Positions 15,525-22,094 of a DNA stretch of 45,293 bases are shown here, piece after piece; within the stretch, counting starts at the first letter, position 1; each line of letters opens with the position of its first letter. The notes below the pieces were generated by a model. It was not told where the DNA came from. It saw only the letters and a list, made by a program, of their open reading frames with translations, and did no database searches. The DNA is from a virus. Location of the stretch: the IMG/VR virus record IMGVR_UViG_3300022918_000005, positions 1-45,293 of that record. One strand, 5' to 3'. The position numbers and the translations under genes are program-made.

Positions 15525-15628
15525 CGGGCGCATATGGAGCGGCCCTGAATAGGGGTTCAACTAGAAAGCCCTGTAAGTGCGGGATTAAGGAAGCCAAGGG
15601 CAGTAAAGGGCCGCTCCATATGCGCCCG
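15525..15628 (+). ncRNA. Structured element: perfect 22-bp inverted repeat with 60-nt loop
   Basis: Arms 15525-15546 and 15607-15628 are perfectly complementary over 22 bp (the stem contains CATATG and GGAGCGGCCC). The 60-nt loop is purine-rich and can form one of two exclusive short stems: AGGG 15551-15554 with CCCT 15569-15572, or GCCCT 15568-15572 with AGGGC 15597-15601. A second hairpin, GCCCGCC/GGCGGGC, follows at 15637-15654; neither has a U-tract. It lies between the 46-aa gene and a small HTH gene in a transcript from the promoter at 15308. It could be a small RNA, an antitermination or attenuation element, or a MITE-like insertion. No coding potential and no tRNA fold seen. The strand is assumed from the transcript. 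Confidence 0.5.
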
Positions 15629-15689
15629 CAACCACCGCCCGCCACCCGGCGGGCATTACCCACCACCACCACCTCCCAAGGAACCCATC

Positions 15690-15920
15690 ATGAAAAACGA
15701 AAATATGCTGCTCGACCTGGCCGCCGAGATCCTGAAGGCCAAGAACGACGCCACGCTGTGCCGCGCGTTGGAGCTGTCGCCGCCGGTGGTCAGCAAGATC
15801 CGCCACAACCGCCTGCCGGTGGGCGCCGGGCTGGTGATCAAGCTGCACGAGGCCACGGGCATGGCGGTGCGCGAGATCAAGTCGTACATCACCCACGGCC
15901 CGCAGCAGGTGGTGAAATGA
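15690..15920 (+). CDS. Small helix-turn-helix regulator
   Basis: 76 residues. LLDLAAEILKAKNDATLCRA, then ELSPPVVSKIRHNRLPVGAG is a Cro/YdaS-type HTH with PPVVSKIRHNRLP as turn and recognition helix, a form common in betaproteobacterial phages. AAGGAA precedes the ATG. As the HTH gene of the rightward transcript it could act as the Cro-like partner of the repressor at 7201-7551, binding the same CTTGCR sites; this is inference. Overlaps the next gene by ATGA. Confidence 0.78.
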   Translation: MKNENMLLDLAAEILKAKNDATLCRALELSPPVVSKIRHNRLPVGAGLVIKLHEATGMAVREIKSYITHGPQQVVK

Positions 15921-16222
15921 GTGGCCTCAAAACCTGCGCGTGCGGAGAGCCGACATACGGCGATGAGTGCAGCCTGTGCAGTTCCGATAAAGGGCTGTTC
16001 CAGCTGCCTGCGCCGCCAGCGCCAGTGGTGCCGAAGGCCGGTTCCCGTTGGGCGCGCCGCGACGCGGTGTCAACCCACGGATACACCGTCTGGGGCGTGA
16101 CGAACACCGAGCACCCCCACGAGCGGCACCCCGCGCAAGTCGTCTACCAAGGCGACAACGGCTCGACGTGGTCCCTCCCACTGGCCGAGTGGCCCGGCAA
16201 CCTTCAGGAGCAAGCAAAATGA
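15917..16222 (+). CDS. Hypothetical protein with N-terminal cysteine cluster
   Basis: 101 residues. The start CACGEPTYGDECSLC gives CxC and CxxC pairs, a likely zinc knuckle. The C-terminal half (VWGVTNTEHP, then QVVYQGDNGSTWSLPLAEW) is a tryptophan-rich segment of the sort found in small phage proteins of unknown role. Part of a chain of genes with four-base overlaps. Confidence 0.68.
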   Translation: MSGLKTCACGEPTYGDECSLCSSDKGLFQLPAPPAPVVPKAGSRWARRDAVSTHGYTVWGVTNTEHPHERHPAQVVYQGDNGSTWSLPLAEWPGNLQEQAK

Positions 16223-16548
16223 AAACCGTCCTCTTACTCGGCGGCCCGGCCGCCGGCCAGCGCGTCGAAGTCCATGGTTGCATGAAAACAGTGATGGGCC
16301 ACAGCCTCGCGCCGGCGATCGACACCATCTACAATGTGGTGCCGCTGCTGTCGCACGGCGAGGTGCACTGGTTCGGCGTGCTCGACGGCGCCGACCCGCT
16401 GGCGCTGCTGATCGACGGCTACACGGCCAAACGCCAGGAGCTGGTGCAAGAGGTGCGCGCCTTCCTCGCGGCGCCATACGGCACCAGCCACGCGGAAGCC
16501 GCACGCGCCTTCTCGCCGACCAAGAACCGCGAAGGGGATGACCGATGA
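16219..16548 (+). CDS. Hypothetical protein, 109 aa
   Basis: 109 residues, begins MKTVLLLGGPAAGQRVEVHG, a common opening of small phage proteins (it is not a P-loop: no GKS/GKT). The C-terminal half is helical. AGGAG is seven bases upstream of the ATG. Function unknown. Confidence 0.68.
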   Translation: MKTVLLLGGPAAGQRVEVHGCMKTVMGHSLAPAIDTIYNVVPLLSHGEVHWFGVLDGADPLALLIDGYTAKRQELVQEVRAFLAAPYGTSHAEAARAFSPTKNREGDDR

Positions 16549-16727
16549 TCCGCGCCGCCATCTTCTTCACCGTTGCGGTGGCGGTGTTCTGCTTCGCGGT
16601 TCGTGTCGATCGTGAATTCTCGGCGCACCCCACGCCACCAATCAAAACCGAAACGCTCACCTGTGTCCGCGTCAAGGAGGTGACGCCGGCCGGAACGATC
16701 AACTACCTTTGCGAGGTGCGGAAATGA
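16545..16727 (+). CDS. Small membrane or exported protein, 60 aa
   Basis: 60 residues with an N-terminal hydrophobic stretch (AAIFFTVAVAVFCFAV) followed by a short soluble part with two cysteines (LTCVRV, YLCEVR). Probably anchored in the inner membrane. Overlaps both neighbours by ATGA. Confidence 0.65.
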   Translation: MIRAAIFFTVAVAVFCFAVRVDREFSAHPTPPIKTETLTCVRVKEVTPAGTINYLCEVRK

Positions 16728-17134
16728 ACAGCAAAATCGAGCGCGACGACTTCGGGTCGACGACCATCAAACGGCGGGCACTGGCGCGCCCACTGCGCGA
16801 GAGCGATATCGAAAAGTACCTGGTCAAGCGCGTCAAGGAACTGGGCGGCGAGTGCCGCAAGATCCAGTTTATCGGCCGGCCGGGCGCGCCGGATCGGCTG
16901 GTGATGCTGCCGCCCAAGTTCACACGGGCAATGGTGTCGAAAGTATTCGACGTGCCCGAAGACCAGATGGTCCCGGAAAGCTATACCCTTGGCCGCACCA
17001 TTTGGATCGAACTCAAGGCCCCCGGCAAAAAGGCCGAGCCGCACCAGCTGCGCGAGCACGCCCGCATGCGCAAGATGGGGCAGCGGGTGGTGGTGATCGA
17101 TTCGCTGGAAGACGTCGACGAGGTGCTGTCGTGA
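16724..17134 (+). CDS. VRR-NUC domain nuclease
   Basis: 136 residues. ESDIEKYLVKRVKELGGECR, FIGRPGAPDRLVML (Asp of APDR), TIWIELKAPGKK (ExK) and HARMRKMGQRVVVIDS are the full VRR-NUC layout (PD-(D/E)XK fold). Stand-alone phage VRR-NUC proteins cut branched DNA such as Holliday junctions or flaps. It lies in the replication arm ahead of the SNF2 helicase, a frequent pairing in phages. The start is set by ATGA overlap. Confidence 0.92.
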   Translation: MNSKIERDDFGSTTIKRRALARPLRESDIEKYLVKRVKELGGECRKIQFIGRPGAPDRLVMLPPKFTRAMVSKVFDVPEDQMVPESYTLGRTIWIELKAPGKKAEPHQLREHARMRKMGQRVVVIDSLEDVDEVLS

Positions 17135-17340
17135 CCCGCTGGAAGCCGACCGGAGACGGCGGTATGGAGCCGTCGCCTACTGGGGCATGGGTGCGCGTGC
17201 AGGAGATAGCTCAGCGCGACGCCCGCATCACCGAACTTGAAGCGGCCTTCGACAAGCTGGCCCAGTGCAAAGGCCGCTACCACACCGAGGCCAATTTCAA
17301 GGTGCTAATCGAGGTGCGCAATAAAACCTTGCACAAGTAA
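17131..17340 (+). CDS. Small coiled-coil protein, 69 aa
   Basis: 69 residues from GTG overlapping the nuclease stop (GTGA). RVQEIAQRDARITELEAAFD is a probable coiled coil. Its last codons (TLHK, stop) lie within the -35 region of the promoter at 17328, so the promoter sequence doubles as coding sequence. Confidence 0.65.
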   Translation: MTRWKPTGDGGMEPSPTGAWVRVQEIAQRDARITELEAAFDKLAQCKGRYHTEANFKVLIEVRNKTLHK

Positions 17341-17360
17341 ATACTTGCGTGTATAGTTCT
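17328..17360 (+). promoter_or_regulatory. Repeated rightward promoter/operator, copy 2
   Basis: Same 33 bases as at 15308 and 20702: -35 TTGCAC 17329-17334, -10 TATAGT 17352-17357. Begins inside the end of the upstream gene and drives the gene at 17388. Confidence 0.75.
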
Positions 17361-17387
17361 TACATCGCAACCCAATCGGAGAACGCC

Positions 17388-17636
17388 ATGATGTATCGCC
17401 ACATGATCCAATACCCGCGCACCGCGCCAGAGACGCCACACCTCGTGATTATGGACGGCCCCGTGTCGGTCGCCGGCATCGATGTCAGCGGTGTATCGGA
17501 AGCAGGCCGCCGCGAATTCGGCGACGCCATGGTACAAGCTCTCCGCAACGCCGAGAACTCCGGCCGCGACTCCCTGCGGCGCGAGCTGCGTAATCTGCTT
17601 GGAGCATCCGCAGTATCTATTGTCTCTGGCAACTAA
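17388..17636 (+). CDS. Hypothetical protein, 82 aa
   Basis: 82 residues, begins MMYRHMIQYPRTAPETPHLV. First gene after promoter copy 2, with CGGAGA before the ATG. It contains a mostly beta N-terminal half and a helix (VQALRNAENSGRDSLRRELR). Family not recognised. Confidence 0.66.
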   Translation: MMYRHMIQYPRTAPETPHLVIMDGPVSVAGIDVSGVSEAGRREFGDAMVQALRNAENSGRDSLRRELRNLLGASAVSIVSGN

Positions 17637-17651
17637 GAAAGGAACCCCGCC

Positions 17652-17849
17652 ATGCCCCGCTCTATCGAAACCCTCCACGCCCGCCGCGCCGCGCAGTTGA
17701 AAGCGCTGGCCCAGGTGCGCAACACCCTGCCGGCGCCGGACCGCGCCATGGTCATCGACCTGTTTGACCAGGCCACGCCGCTGACCGACAAGCAGATCGA
17801 AACGATCGCCGTTCTGGCCGGCCGCTACTTGTGCGAGGTGGTGTCGTGA
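17652..17849 (+). CDS. Small helical protein, 65 aa
   Basis: 65 residues, begins MPRSIETLHARRAAQLKALA, all helical. AAAGGA precedes the start. Function unknown; ends in a GTGA overlap with the next gene. Confidence 0.64.
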   Translation: MPRSIETLHARRAAQLKALAQVRNTLPAPDRAMVIDLFDQATPLTDKQIETIAVLAGRYLCEVVS

Positions 17850-18040
17850 AGCGCTACACGGTCCCCGAAGGAGGGCACCATGTAGCATCGCACGGGGCGT
17901 GGGTGCGCTACGCTGCACACCAGTCGGCTGTGGCTCGGCTCTACGCCGCCCGGCAAGACGCGCTGGTCTTGCTCTACGAAGCGCAAGACCGGATTCGTGA
18001 ATTGGAATCCTTGATGGAGGCCCGCAATGCGAACCGTTGA
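17846..18040 (+). CDS. Small helical protein, 64 aa
   Basis: 64 residues from GTG in a GTGA overlap, ending in a coiled-coil-like helix (LLYEAQDRIRELESLMEARN). Unknown function. It overlaps the NinX-like gene by 14 bases. Confidence 0.62.
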   Translation: MKRYTVPEGGHHVASHGAWVRYAAHQSAVARLYAARQDALVLLYEAQDRIRELESLMEARNANR

Positions 18041-18389
18041 CCTGACCGGTGCCCAGCTGGACTACCACACCGCCCGCGCCGAGGGCGTGCCGGCTGACCA
18101 GTTGGAGATCCGCGCCGCCGGCACTCTGTGCGTGCGCAACCTGCGCGGCACCCCCGGCAAGATCCTGGCCGTCCAGGTGCTCGACTACAGCACCAACTGG
18201 GCGTTGACCGGTCCGCTGGTGGAGAAGCATGGCATCTGCCTGTCGGTGTGCTCGGGCGACGGCGAAGGATGGGCGGCTTGGCTGGACTCACCGAGCACCC
18301 AGTACGGCCCTGACGCGCTGATCGCCATCTGCCGCGCCGTCGTGCGCGCCGCGTTCGGTGACGAGGTGGGGGATTTGCCATGCGCGTGA
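18027..18389 (+). CDS. DUF2591 / NinX-like protein
   Basis: 120 residues. VDLTGAQLDYHTARAEG at the start, DYSTNWALTGPLVEKHGI in the middle and AICRAVVRAAFGDEV at the end are the pattern of DUF2591, the NinX family found in lambdoid phages near the ninR genes. Function of the family is unknown. Frequent in early regions of Burkholderiales phages. Confidence 0.85.
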   Translation: MRTVDLTGAQLDYHTARAEGVPADQLEIRAAGTLCVRNLRGTPGKILAVQVLDYSTNWALTGPLVEKHGICLSVCSGDGEGWAAWLDSPSTQYGPDALIAICRAVVRAAFGDEVGDLPCA

Positions 18390-18583
18390 TGATCAACCCG
18401 GGCACGCACTCCGAAGACCAATGTGAATTGCGCGTCGCTGTTCTGGCGCATGACGTTTTCCGTAACGGGGAGCCTGCGCGCCATCAGCTGGCCGCGCTGA
18501 TCGAACTGCTGGTGGAGAAAGGCGTGCTGACGCTGGCCGACTGCCGTACGCTCGGCGCGCCGCACATGGAAGAGGTGAAGTGA
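18380..18583 (+). CDS. Hypothetical protein, 67 aa
   Basis: 67 residues, begins MRVMINPGTHSEDQCELRVA and ends with the residues EEVK. Probably helical; family not recognised. The last bases (GAAGAGGTGAAGTGATG, 18569-18585) recur at the next two gene junctions. Confidence 0.64.
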   Translation: MRVMINPGTHSEDQCELRVAVLAHDVFRNGEPARHQLAALIELLVEKGVLTLADCRTLGAPHMEEVK

Positions 18584-18804
18584 TGCCCCGCGCTATTCGC
18601 GTCCACACATGCAGCGGCGGGCAAATGCCTCAGCGTCCAGAGACCGACAGCCCTGGATACAAACGCGTCGTGGCGCGCGGCTGTCTCGGCACCACCGATT
18701 ACTGGGGCGAAGCCGATTGCGTCTACGGCTGGACGTGCGAAGAGTGCCCGGTGCTGCGCGAACAGTGGCGCCAGGAAGACCAACAAAACGAAGAGGTGAA
18801 GTGA
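18583..18804 (+). CDS. Cysteine-containing hypothetical protein, 73 aa
   Basis: 73 residues with CEECPVLREQW near the end and an N-terminal HTCSGG. This may be a zinc-binding protein, but the cysteines are spread (C6, C31, C42, C47, C50). Ends EEVK like its upstream neighbour. Coupled by TGATG overlap. Confidence 0.63.
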   Translation: MPRAIRVHTCSGGQMPQRPETDSPGYKRVVARGCLGTTDYWGEADCVYGWTCEECPVLREQWRQEDQQNEEVK

Positions 18805-18986
18805 TGCGCGAAAAACTCTATACCATCGAGATCGTCCCGCGCCGCCGCTGGTGGGTGACGCCCTATGTACACCTGCTGGCCGGCCTGTGCGCGCTGATGG
18901 GCACGTCGCCCGACTGCGACAAGGCGGGCGCGTTTTTGGCGAAGTACGGTCTCAAATACTCGGCTAAATTGAAAGAGGTGAAGTGA
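18804..18986 (+). CDS. Small hypothetical protein, 60 aa
   Basis: 60 residues: MREKLYTIEIVPRRRWWVTP, then a short hydrophobic stretch VHLLAGLCALMG. It might associate with the membrane. Ends KEVK, with the same junction sequence as the two genes before. Confidence 0.62.
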   Translation: MREKLYTIEIVPRRRWWVTPYVHLLAGLCALMGTSPDCDKAGAFLAKYGLKYSAKLKEVK

Positions 18987-19300
18987 TGGCTGTCAAACCC
19001 GAAAAGCGTGAAATGTGGTTGGTCAACCTGAATCGGCCGTGGGCCATGGCGCGCCGCGTACTTGTTGACGTCTACGTCGGCCCGAAAAGGATTTGGGGCG
19101 TTACCCACTTCGTCGCAGGCAATCGCAAAGACACCCGCCAGTACACCTATGGCGTGAACATGTTCGGCACCGAAGAGGCGGCGCTGCGCGAGTGCTACGC
19201 GCGCATGAAGGTGTTCGCCGCCGACTGGTACAACCAGAAGTTCTTCTACGACGCCGTTATCCGGTGCGAGGTGGCGCTGGCCCAAAGGCGTTCCGCATGA
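18986..19300 (+). CDS. Hypothetical protein, 104 aa
   Basis: 104 residues, begins MAVKPEKREMWLVNLNRPWA; mixed alpha/beta with many aromatic residues (FAADWYNQKFFYDAV). Family not recognised. It overlaps the SNF2 helicase start by ATGA, so it may be an accessory protein of that helicase. Confidence 0.66.
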   Translation: MAVKPEKREMWLVNLNRPWAMARRVLVDVYVGPKRIWGVTHFVAGNRKDTRQYTYGVNMFGTEEAALRECYARMKVFAADWYNQKFFYDAVIRCEVALAQRRSA

Positions 19301-20697
19301 TCATCGTCCCGAAAGACTTCGCGCCGCGCCCATATCAAAAGATCATTACCGACTTCATCCTCGACAACGAGCGGTGCGGGGTGTGGGCTGGCATGGGTTT
19401 GGGCAAGAGTATTTCCTCGCTCAACGCGCTGGACACCCTGCAGGCGCTCGACGACCGCCCGATCCTGGTCGTCGCGCCGCTGCGGGTGGCCACCACCACC
19501 TGGCCCGATGAGGTGCGTAAATGGAACCATCTCCGGCACCTCACCGTGCTGCCGATCACGGGCAGCGAGAAGGAGCGCATGCGCGCGCTGAAGTACGACG
19601 CCAATATCCTGACTACGAATTTCGAGCAGCTGCCTTGGCTCGTCGAGCATTACGGCGACCGCTGGCCGTTCTCCACGGTGGTCATCGACGAGAGCACCAA
19701 GCTGAAGGGCTTCCGGCTGCGCCAAGGCACCCAGCGCGCCAAGGCCCTCGGCCGGGTGGCCCACACGAAGATCAAGCGCATCGTCGAGCTGACCGGCACG
19801 CCGGCGCCGAACGGCCTGGAGGACTTGTGGGGCCAGGCGTGGTTCTTGGACAAGGGCGCGCGGCTCGGCCGCACCTATGACGACTTCAAGAAACGGTGGT
19901 TCCGTAAGAAGTACAGCGGCTTCGGCACCGAGCCGATGGACCACGCGCAGGAACAGATCCAGCGCGCGCTGCGCGACATCTGCGTGACCATCGACGCCAA
20001 GGACTGGTTCGACCTAAAAGACCCGATCGTCAACAACCTCTACGTCGATCTGCCGGCCAAGGCGCGCGCGCTCTACCAGGATATGGAGAAGCGCGCCTTC
20101 ATGGAGATCGCGACCATGGGCACCATGCACGGCATCGAGGCGCTGGGCGCGGCGCAGAAGATCGGCAAGCTGCTGCAGCTGTCGAACGGCGCCGCCTACC
20201 TGTCACCGGGCAGTAGCGAATGGGCCGAGGTGCACGACGCGAAGATCCACGCGCTGGAGGACATCGTGGAAGAAGCGGCGGGCATGCCGGTGTTGGTGTC
20301 CATCCAGTTCAAGAGTGATCTGGCGCGCCTGCTCAAGGCCTTCGGCAAGGACGCTATCGCGTTGAACAGCCAGGAGGGCGTGCGGCGCGCCCAGCGCGGC
20401 GAGGGCAAGGTGTGGTTGGGCCACCCGGCCAGCATGGGCCACGGCGTCGACGGCCTGCAGGAGCACACCAACATCATGGCCTTCTTCGGCCACGACTGGA
20501 ACCTGGAGCAGCGCCTGCAGATCATCGAGCGCATCGGGCCGACGCGCCAGATGCAGGCCGGCAAGGATCGGCCGATGTTTATTCACAACATCATTTGTCG
20601 CGATACGGCGGACTCCATGGTCATCGAGCGGGTGGAGACGAAACGTTCCGTCCAGGATATCCTGCTCGCGGCGATGAAAGCCAAGGGCTACGCATAA
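19297..20697 (+). CDS. SNF2-family DEAD-like helicase
   Basis: 466 residues. Motif I AGMGLGKS (31-38, Lys37), motif II IDEST (Asp131, Glu132), motif III LTGTPAPNGLEDLW near 166, and in the second half motif V/VI sequences (GHPASMGHGVDGLQ, EQRLQIIERIGPTRQ; an SNF2-type ending with the arginine finger). It is shorter than cellular SNF2 proteins and typical of phage replication modules with PolA and VRR-NUC. Likely role: DNA translocase remodelling replication or recombination intermediates. The promoter at 20702 begins a few bases after its stop. Confidence 0.93.
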   Translation: MIIVPKDFAPRPYQKIITDFILDNERCGVWAGMGLGKSISSLNALDTLQALDDRPILVVAPLRVATTTWPDEVRKWNHLRHLTVLPITGSEKERMRALKYDANILTTNFEQLPWLVEHYGDRWPFSTVVIDESTKLKGFRLRQGTQRAKALGRVAHTKIKRIVELTGTPAPNGLEDLWGQAWFLDKGARLGRTYDDFKKRWFRKKYSGFGTEPMDHAQEQIQRALRDICVTIDAKDWFDLKDPIVNNLYVDLPAKARALYQDMEKRAFMEIATMGTMHGIEALGAAQKIGKLLQLSNGAAYLSPGSSEWAEVHDAKIHALEDIVEEAAGMPVLVSIQFKSDLARLLKAFGKDAIALNSQEGVRRAQRGEGKVWLGHPASMGHGVDGLQEHTNIMAFFGHDWNLEQRLQIIERIGPTRQMQAGKDRPMFIHNIICRDTADSMVIERVETKRSVQDILLAAMKAKGYA

Positions 20698-20701
20698 ATA
20701 A

Positions 20702-20734
20702 CTTGCACAAGTAAATACTTGCGTGTATAGTTCT
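20702..20734 (+). promoter_or_regulatory. Repeated rightward promoter/operator, copy 3
   Basis: -35 TTGCAC 20703-20708, -10 TATAGT 20726-20731, same 33 bases as copies 1 and 2. The bases after the -10 (CTACTCATGGGC) match the leftward promoter. An ATG at 20739 lies eight bases after the -10, at or next to the expected transcription start. Confidence 0.75.
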
Positions 20735-20777
20735 ACTCATGGGCAGCGCAACGGGCGCGGCGGAATTGGAGAAGAAC

Positions 20778-20993
20778 ATGAAAGCACTCAAAGTCAACGA
20801 AACGCCAGAAGGCCAACCCGTGGTGGAAGTCTATAACAAAGGCAAAACTTACACGGTATGCGGCCCGAGCATCACCCATATCGTCCACACGCGCGGCGCA
20901 TCCTACCGGCGTGAAGTGCTGGGCCATGTGCAGCGTGAGAAGATCGCAGCCGCAGCCGCCCGCTACGGCGGGCATCACCTGGACGCACCATGA
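20778..20993 (+). CDS. Small hypothetical protein, 71 aa
   Basis: 71 residues, begins MKALKVNETPEGQPVVEVYN. The ATG at 20778 has TTGGAGA upstream. An in-frame ATG at 20739, at the expected start of the transcript, would add 13 residues by leaderless initiation. Small beta-rich domain followed by a basic helix (REKIAAAAARYGGH). Family not recognised; overlaps the lipoprotein gene by ATGA. Confidence 0.64.
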   Translation: MKALKVNETPEGQPVVEVYNKGKTYTVCGPSITHIVHTRGASYRREVLGHVQREKIAAAAARYGGHHLDAP

Positions 20994-21835
20994 AAACCAT
21001 CCTCACAATCGCCCTCGCCGTCACGCTCACCGCGTGCGGCGGCATGCAAGACGCCCACGCCGAGCGCGTACGGCAAATCTACCGGCCGTCGCTGCCGGCT
21101 GTCTCGATCACGGCGCCGGACGGCCGCACCACGATCAGCACCTGCGTGCATGACGCCGGCGCGATCTGCTCGCTGGTGCGCAATGGCGTCGAGTACATCA
21201 ACGACACCGACCACGGGCGCCAGTTGCAAAGCGCGGTGTCCTACGACGGCAAGGGCGAGAACGACAACCCGACAGAGGCCGGCGCGTCGCACCTGACCAA
21301 CGGCTACAACCCGTCGCCGTCGAGCAGCCGCCTGGTCGAGTCGAGCGGCGCCGGCAACGTCATCAGCACGTTCAGCCAGATGGCCTACTGGAACCCGGTG
21401 GCCGGCCAGCGCACCTCCGACACCTATTTCGAAAAGCGTGTCCAGTTCATCACGCCGACCGTGATCCGCTATGACGTCGCCTATGTGGTGCCGAAGAAGC
21501 ACACGGCCACGTTCGAGACGCTCACCGCCTACATGCCGGCCGCCTTCAGCGAGTTCTACACCGCCGACGGTATGCGGCTGTCGGACGGCCCCGGCGAGCA
21601 AGAGAAGCCGGTCATCCTGGCCACGCCGAACGGCCAGCATGCCATGGGCATCTATTCGCAGCGGCAAGTCGGCTACGGCCGCTGGCGCTTCCGGGCCGAC
21701 GGCGTGGTGAAGTGGAACGCGGTGGTGCGCGACACCAACGTGGAAGGCATCTACCGATTCACCCTGTACGTGGTGGTGGGGACGCTCGACAGTGTGCGTG
21801 CCGACATCGCCAAACTTTCGCAACAGCCACTTTAA
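20990..21835 (+). CDS. Putative lipoprotein of unknown function
   Basis: 281 residues. MKTILTIALAVTLTACGG is a signal peptide with a lipobox (LTAC, Cys16); it should be lipidated and held in the inner or outer membrane. The rest looks like an all-beta domain rich in T, Y and V, with no motif I recognise. It is under the last early promoter, apart from lysis and virion genes. Phage-encoded lipoproteins in early regions often block superinfection, which is a reasonable guess here. Alternatives are envelope modification or a virion-independent conversion trait. Confidence 0.75.
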   Translation: MKTILTIALAVTLTACGGMQDAHAERVRQIYRPSLPAVSITAPDGRTTISTCVHDAGAICSLVRNGVEYINDTDHGRQLQSAVSYDGKGENDNPTEAGASHLTNGYNPSPSSSRLVESSGAGNVISTFSQMAYWNPVAGQRTSDTYFEKRVQFITPTVIRYDVAYVVPKKHTATFETLTAYMPAAFSEFYTADGMRLSDGPGEQEKPVILATPNGQHAMGIYSQRQVGYGRWRFRADGVVKWNAVVRDTNVEGIYRFTLYVVVGTLDSVRADIAKLSQQPL

Positions 21836-21845
21836 GGAGAGCATC

Positions 21846-21962
21846 ATGAACAAACCAATCCCCACCCTCAACGATACATGGGTCCGCTGGGCGCGCCTGA
21901 TCGGTGCCCTGTTCGTCGCTGCCGTGGTGCTGGCGCTGCTGGGCGCCGGGGTGGATAAATGA
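21846..21962 (+). CDS. Small membrane protein, 38 aa
   Basis: 38 residues: MNKPIPTLNDTWVRWARLIG, then a hydrophobic helix (ALFVAAVVLALLGAG) and VDK. One membrane segment. AAGGAGA lies six bases before the ATG. Overlaps the next small gene by ATGA. Could be a holin-like or superinfection-related peptide; unknown. Confidence 0.6.
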   Translation: MNKPIPTLNDTWVRWARLIGALFVAAVVLALLGAGVDK

Positions 21963-22093
21963 GCCGGTGGCATACGCCCGACTGGCGAAGCGTTAAACGG
22001 GCCGCTGTGCTCGTTGAGCGCGATCTGGCGGTGCAAGGCTGGCTTTGCGTTTTCATCGCCGTGGCGGCGCTGCTGGCAAGCCTGACGGCCTAA
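21959..22093 (+). CDS. Small membrane protein, 44 aa
   Basis: 44 residues beginning MSRWHTPDWRSVKRAAVLVE and ending in a hydrophobic helix (GWLCVFIAVAALLASL). Last gene of the rightward arm: its stop is one base away from the stop of the convergent Rz1-like gene, with no terminator between. Confidence 0.55.
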   Translation: MSRWHTPDWRSVKRAAVLVERDLAVQGWLCVFIAVAALLASLTA

Positions 22094-22094
22094 T

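Noticed and set aside
15547-15606. tRNA, hammerhead ribozyme or retron ncRNA in the loop of the hairpin element
   Set aside because: No cloverleaf or CCA-type acceptor, no CUGANGA/GAAA core, and no reverse transcriptase gene in the genome.
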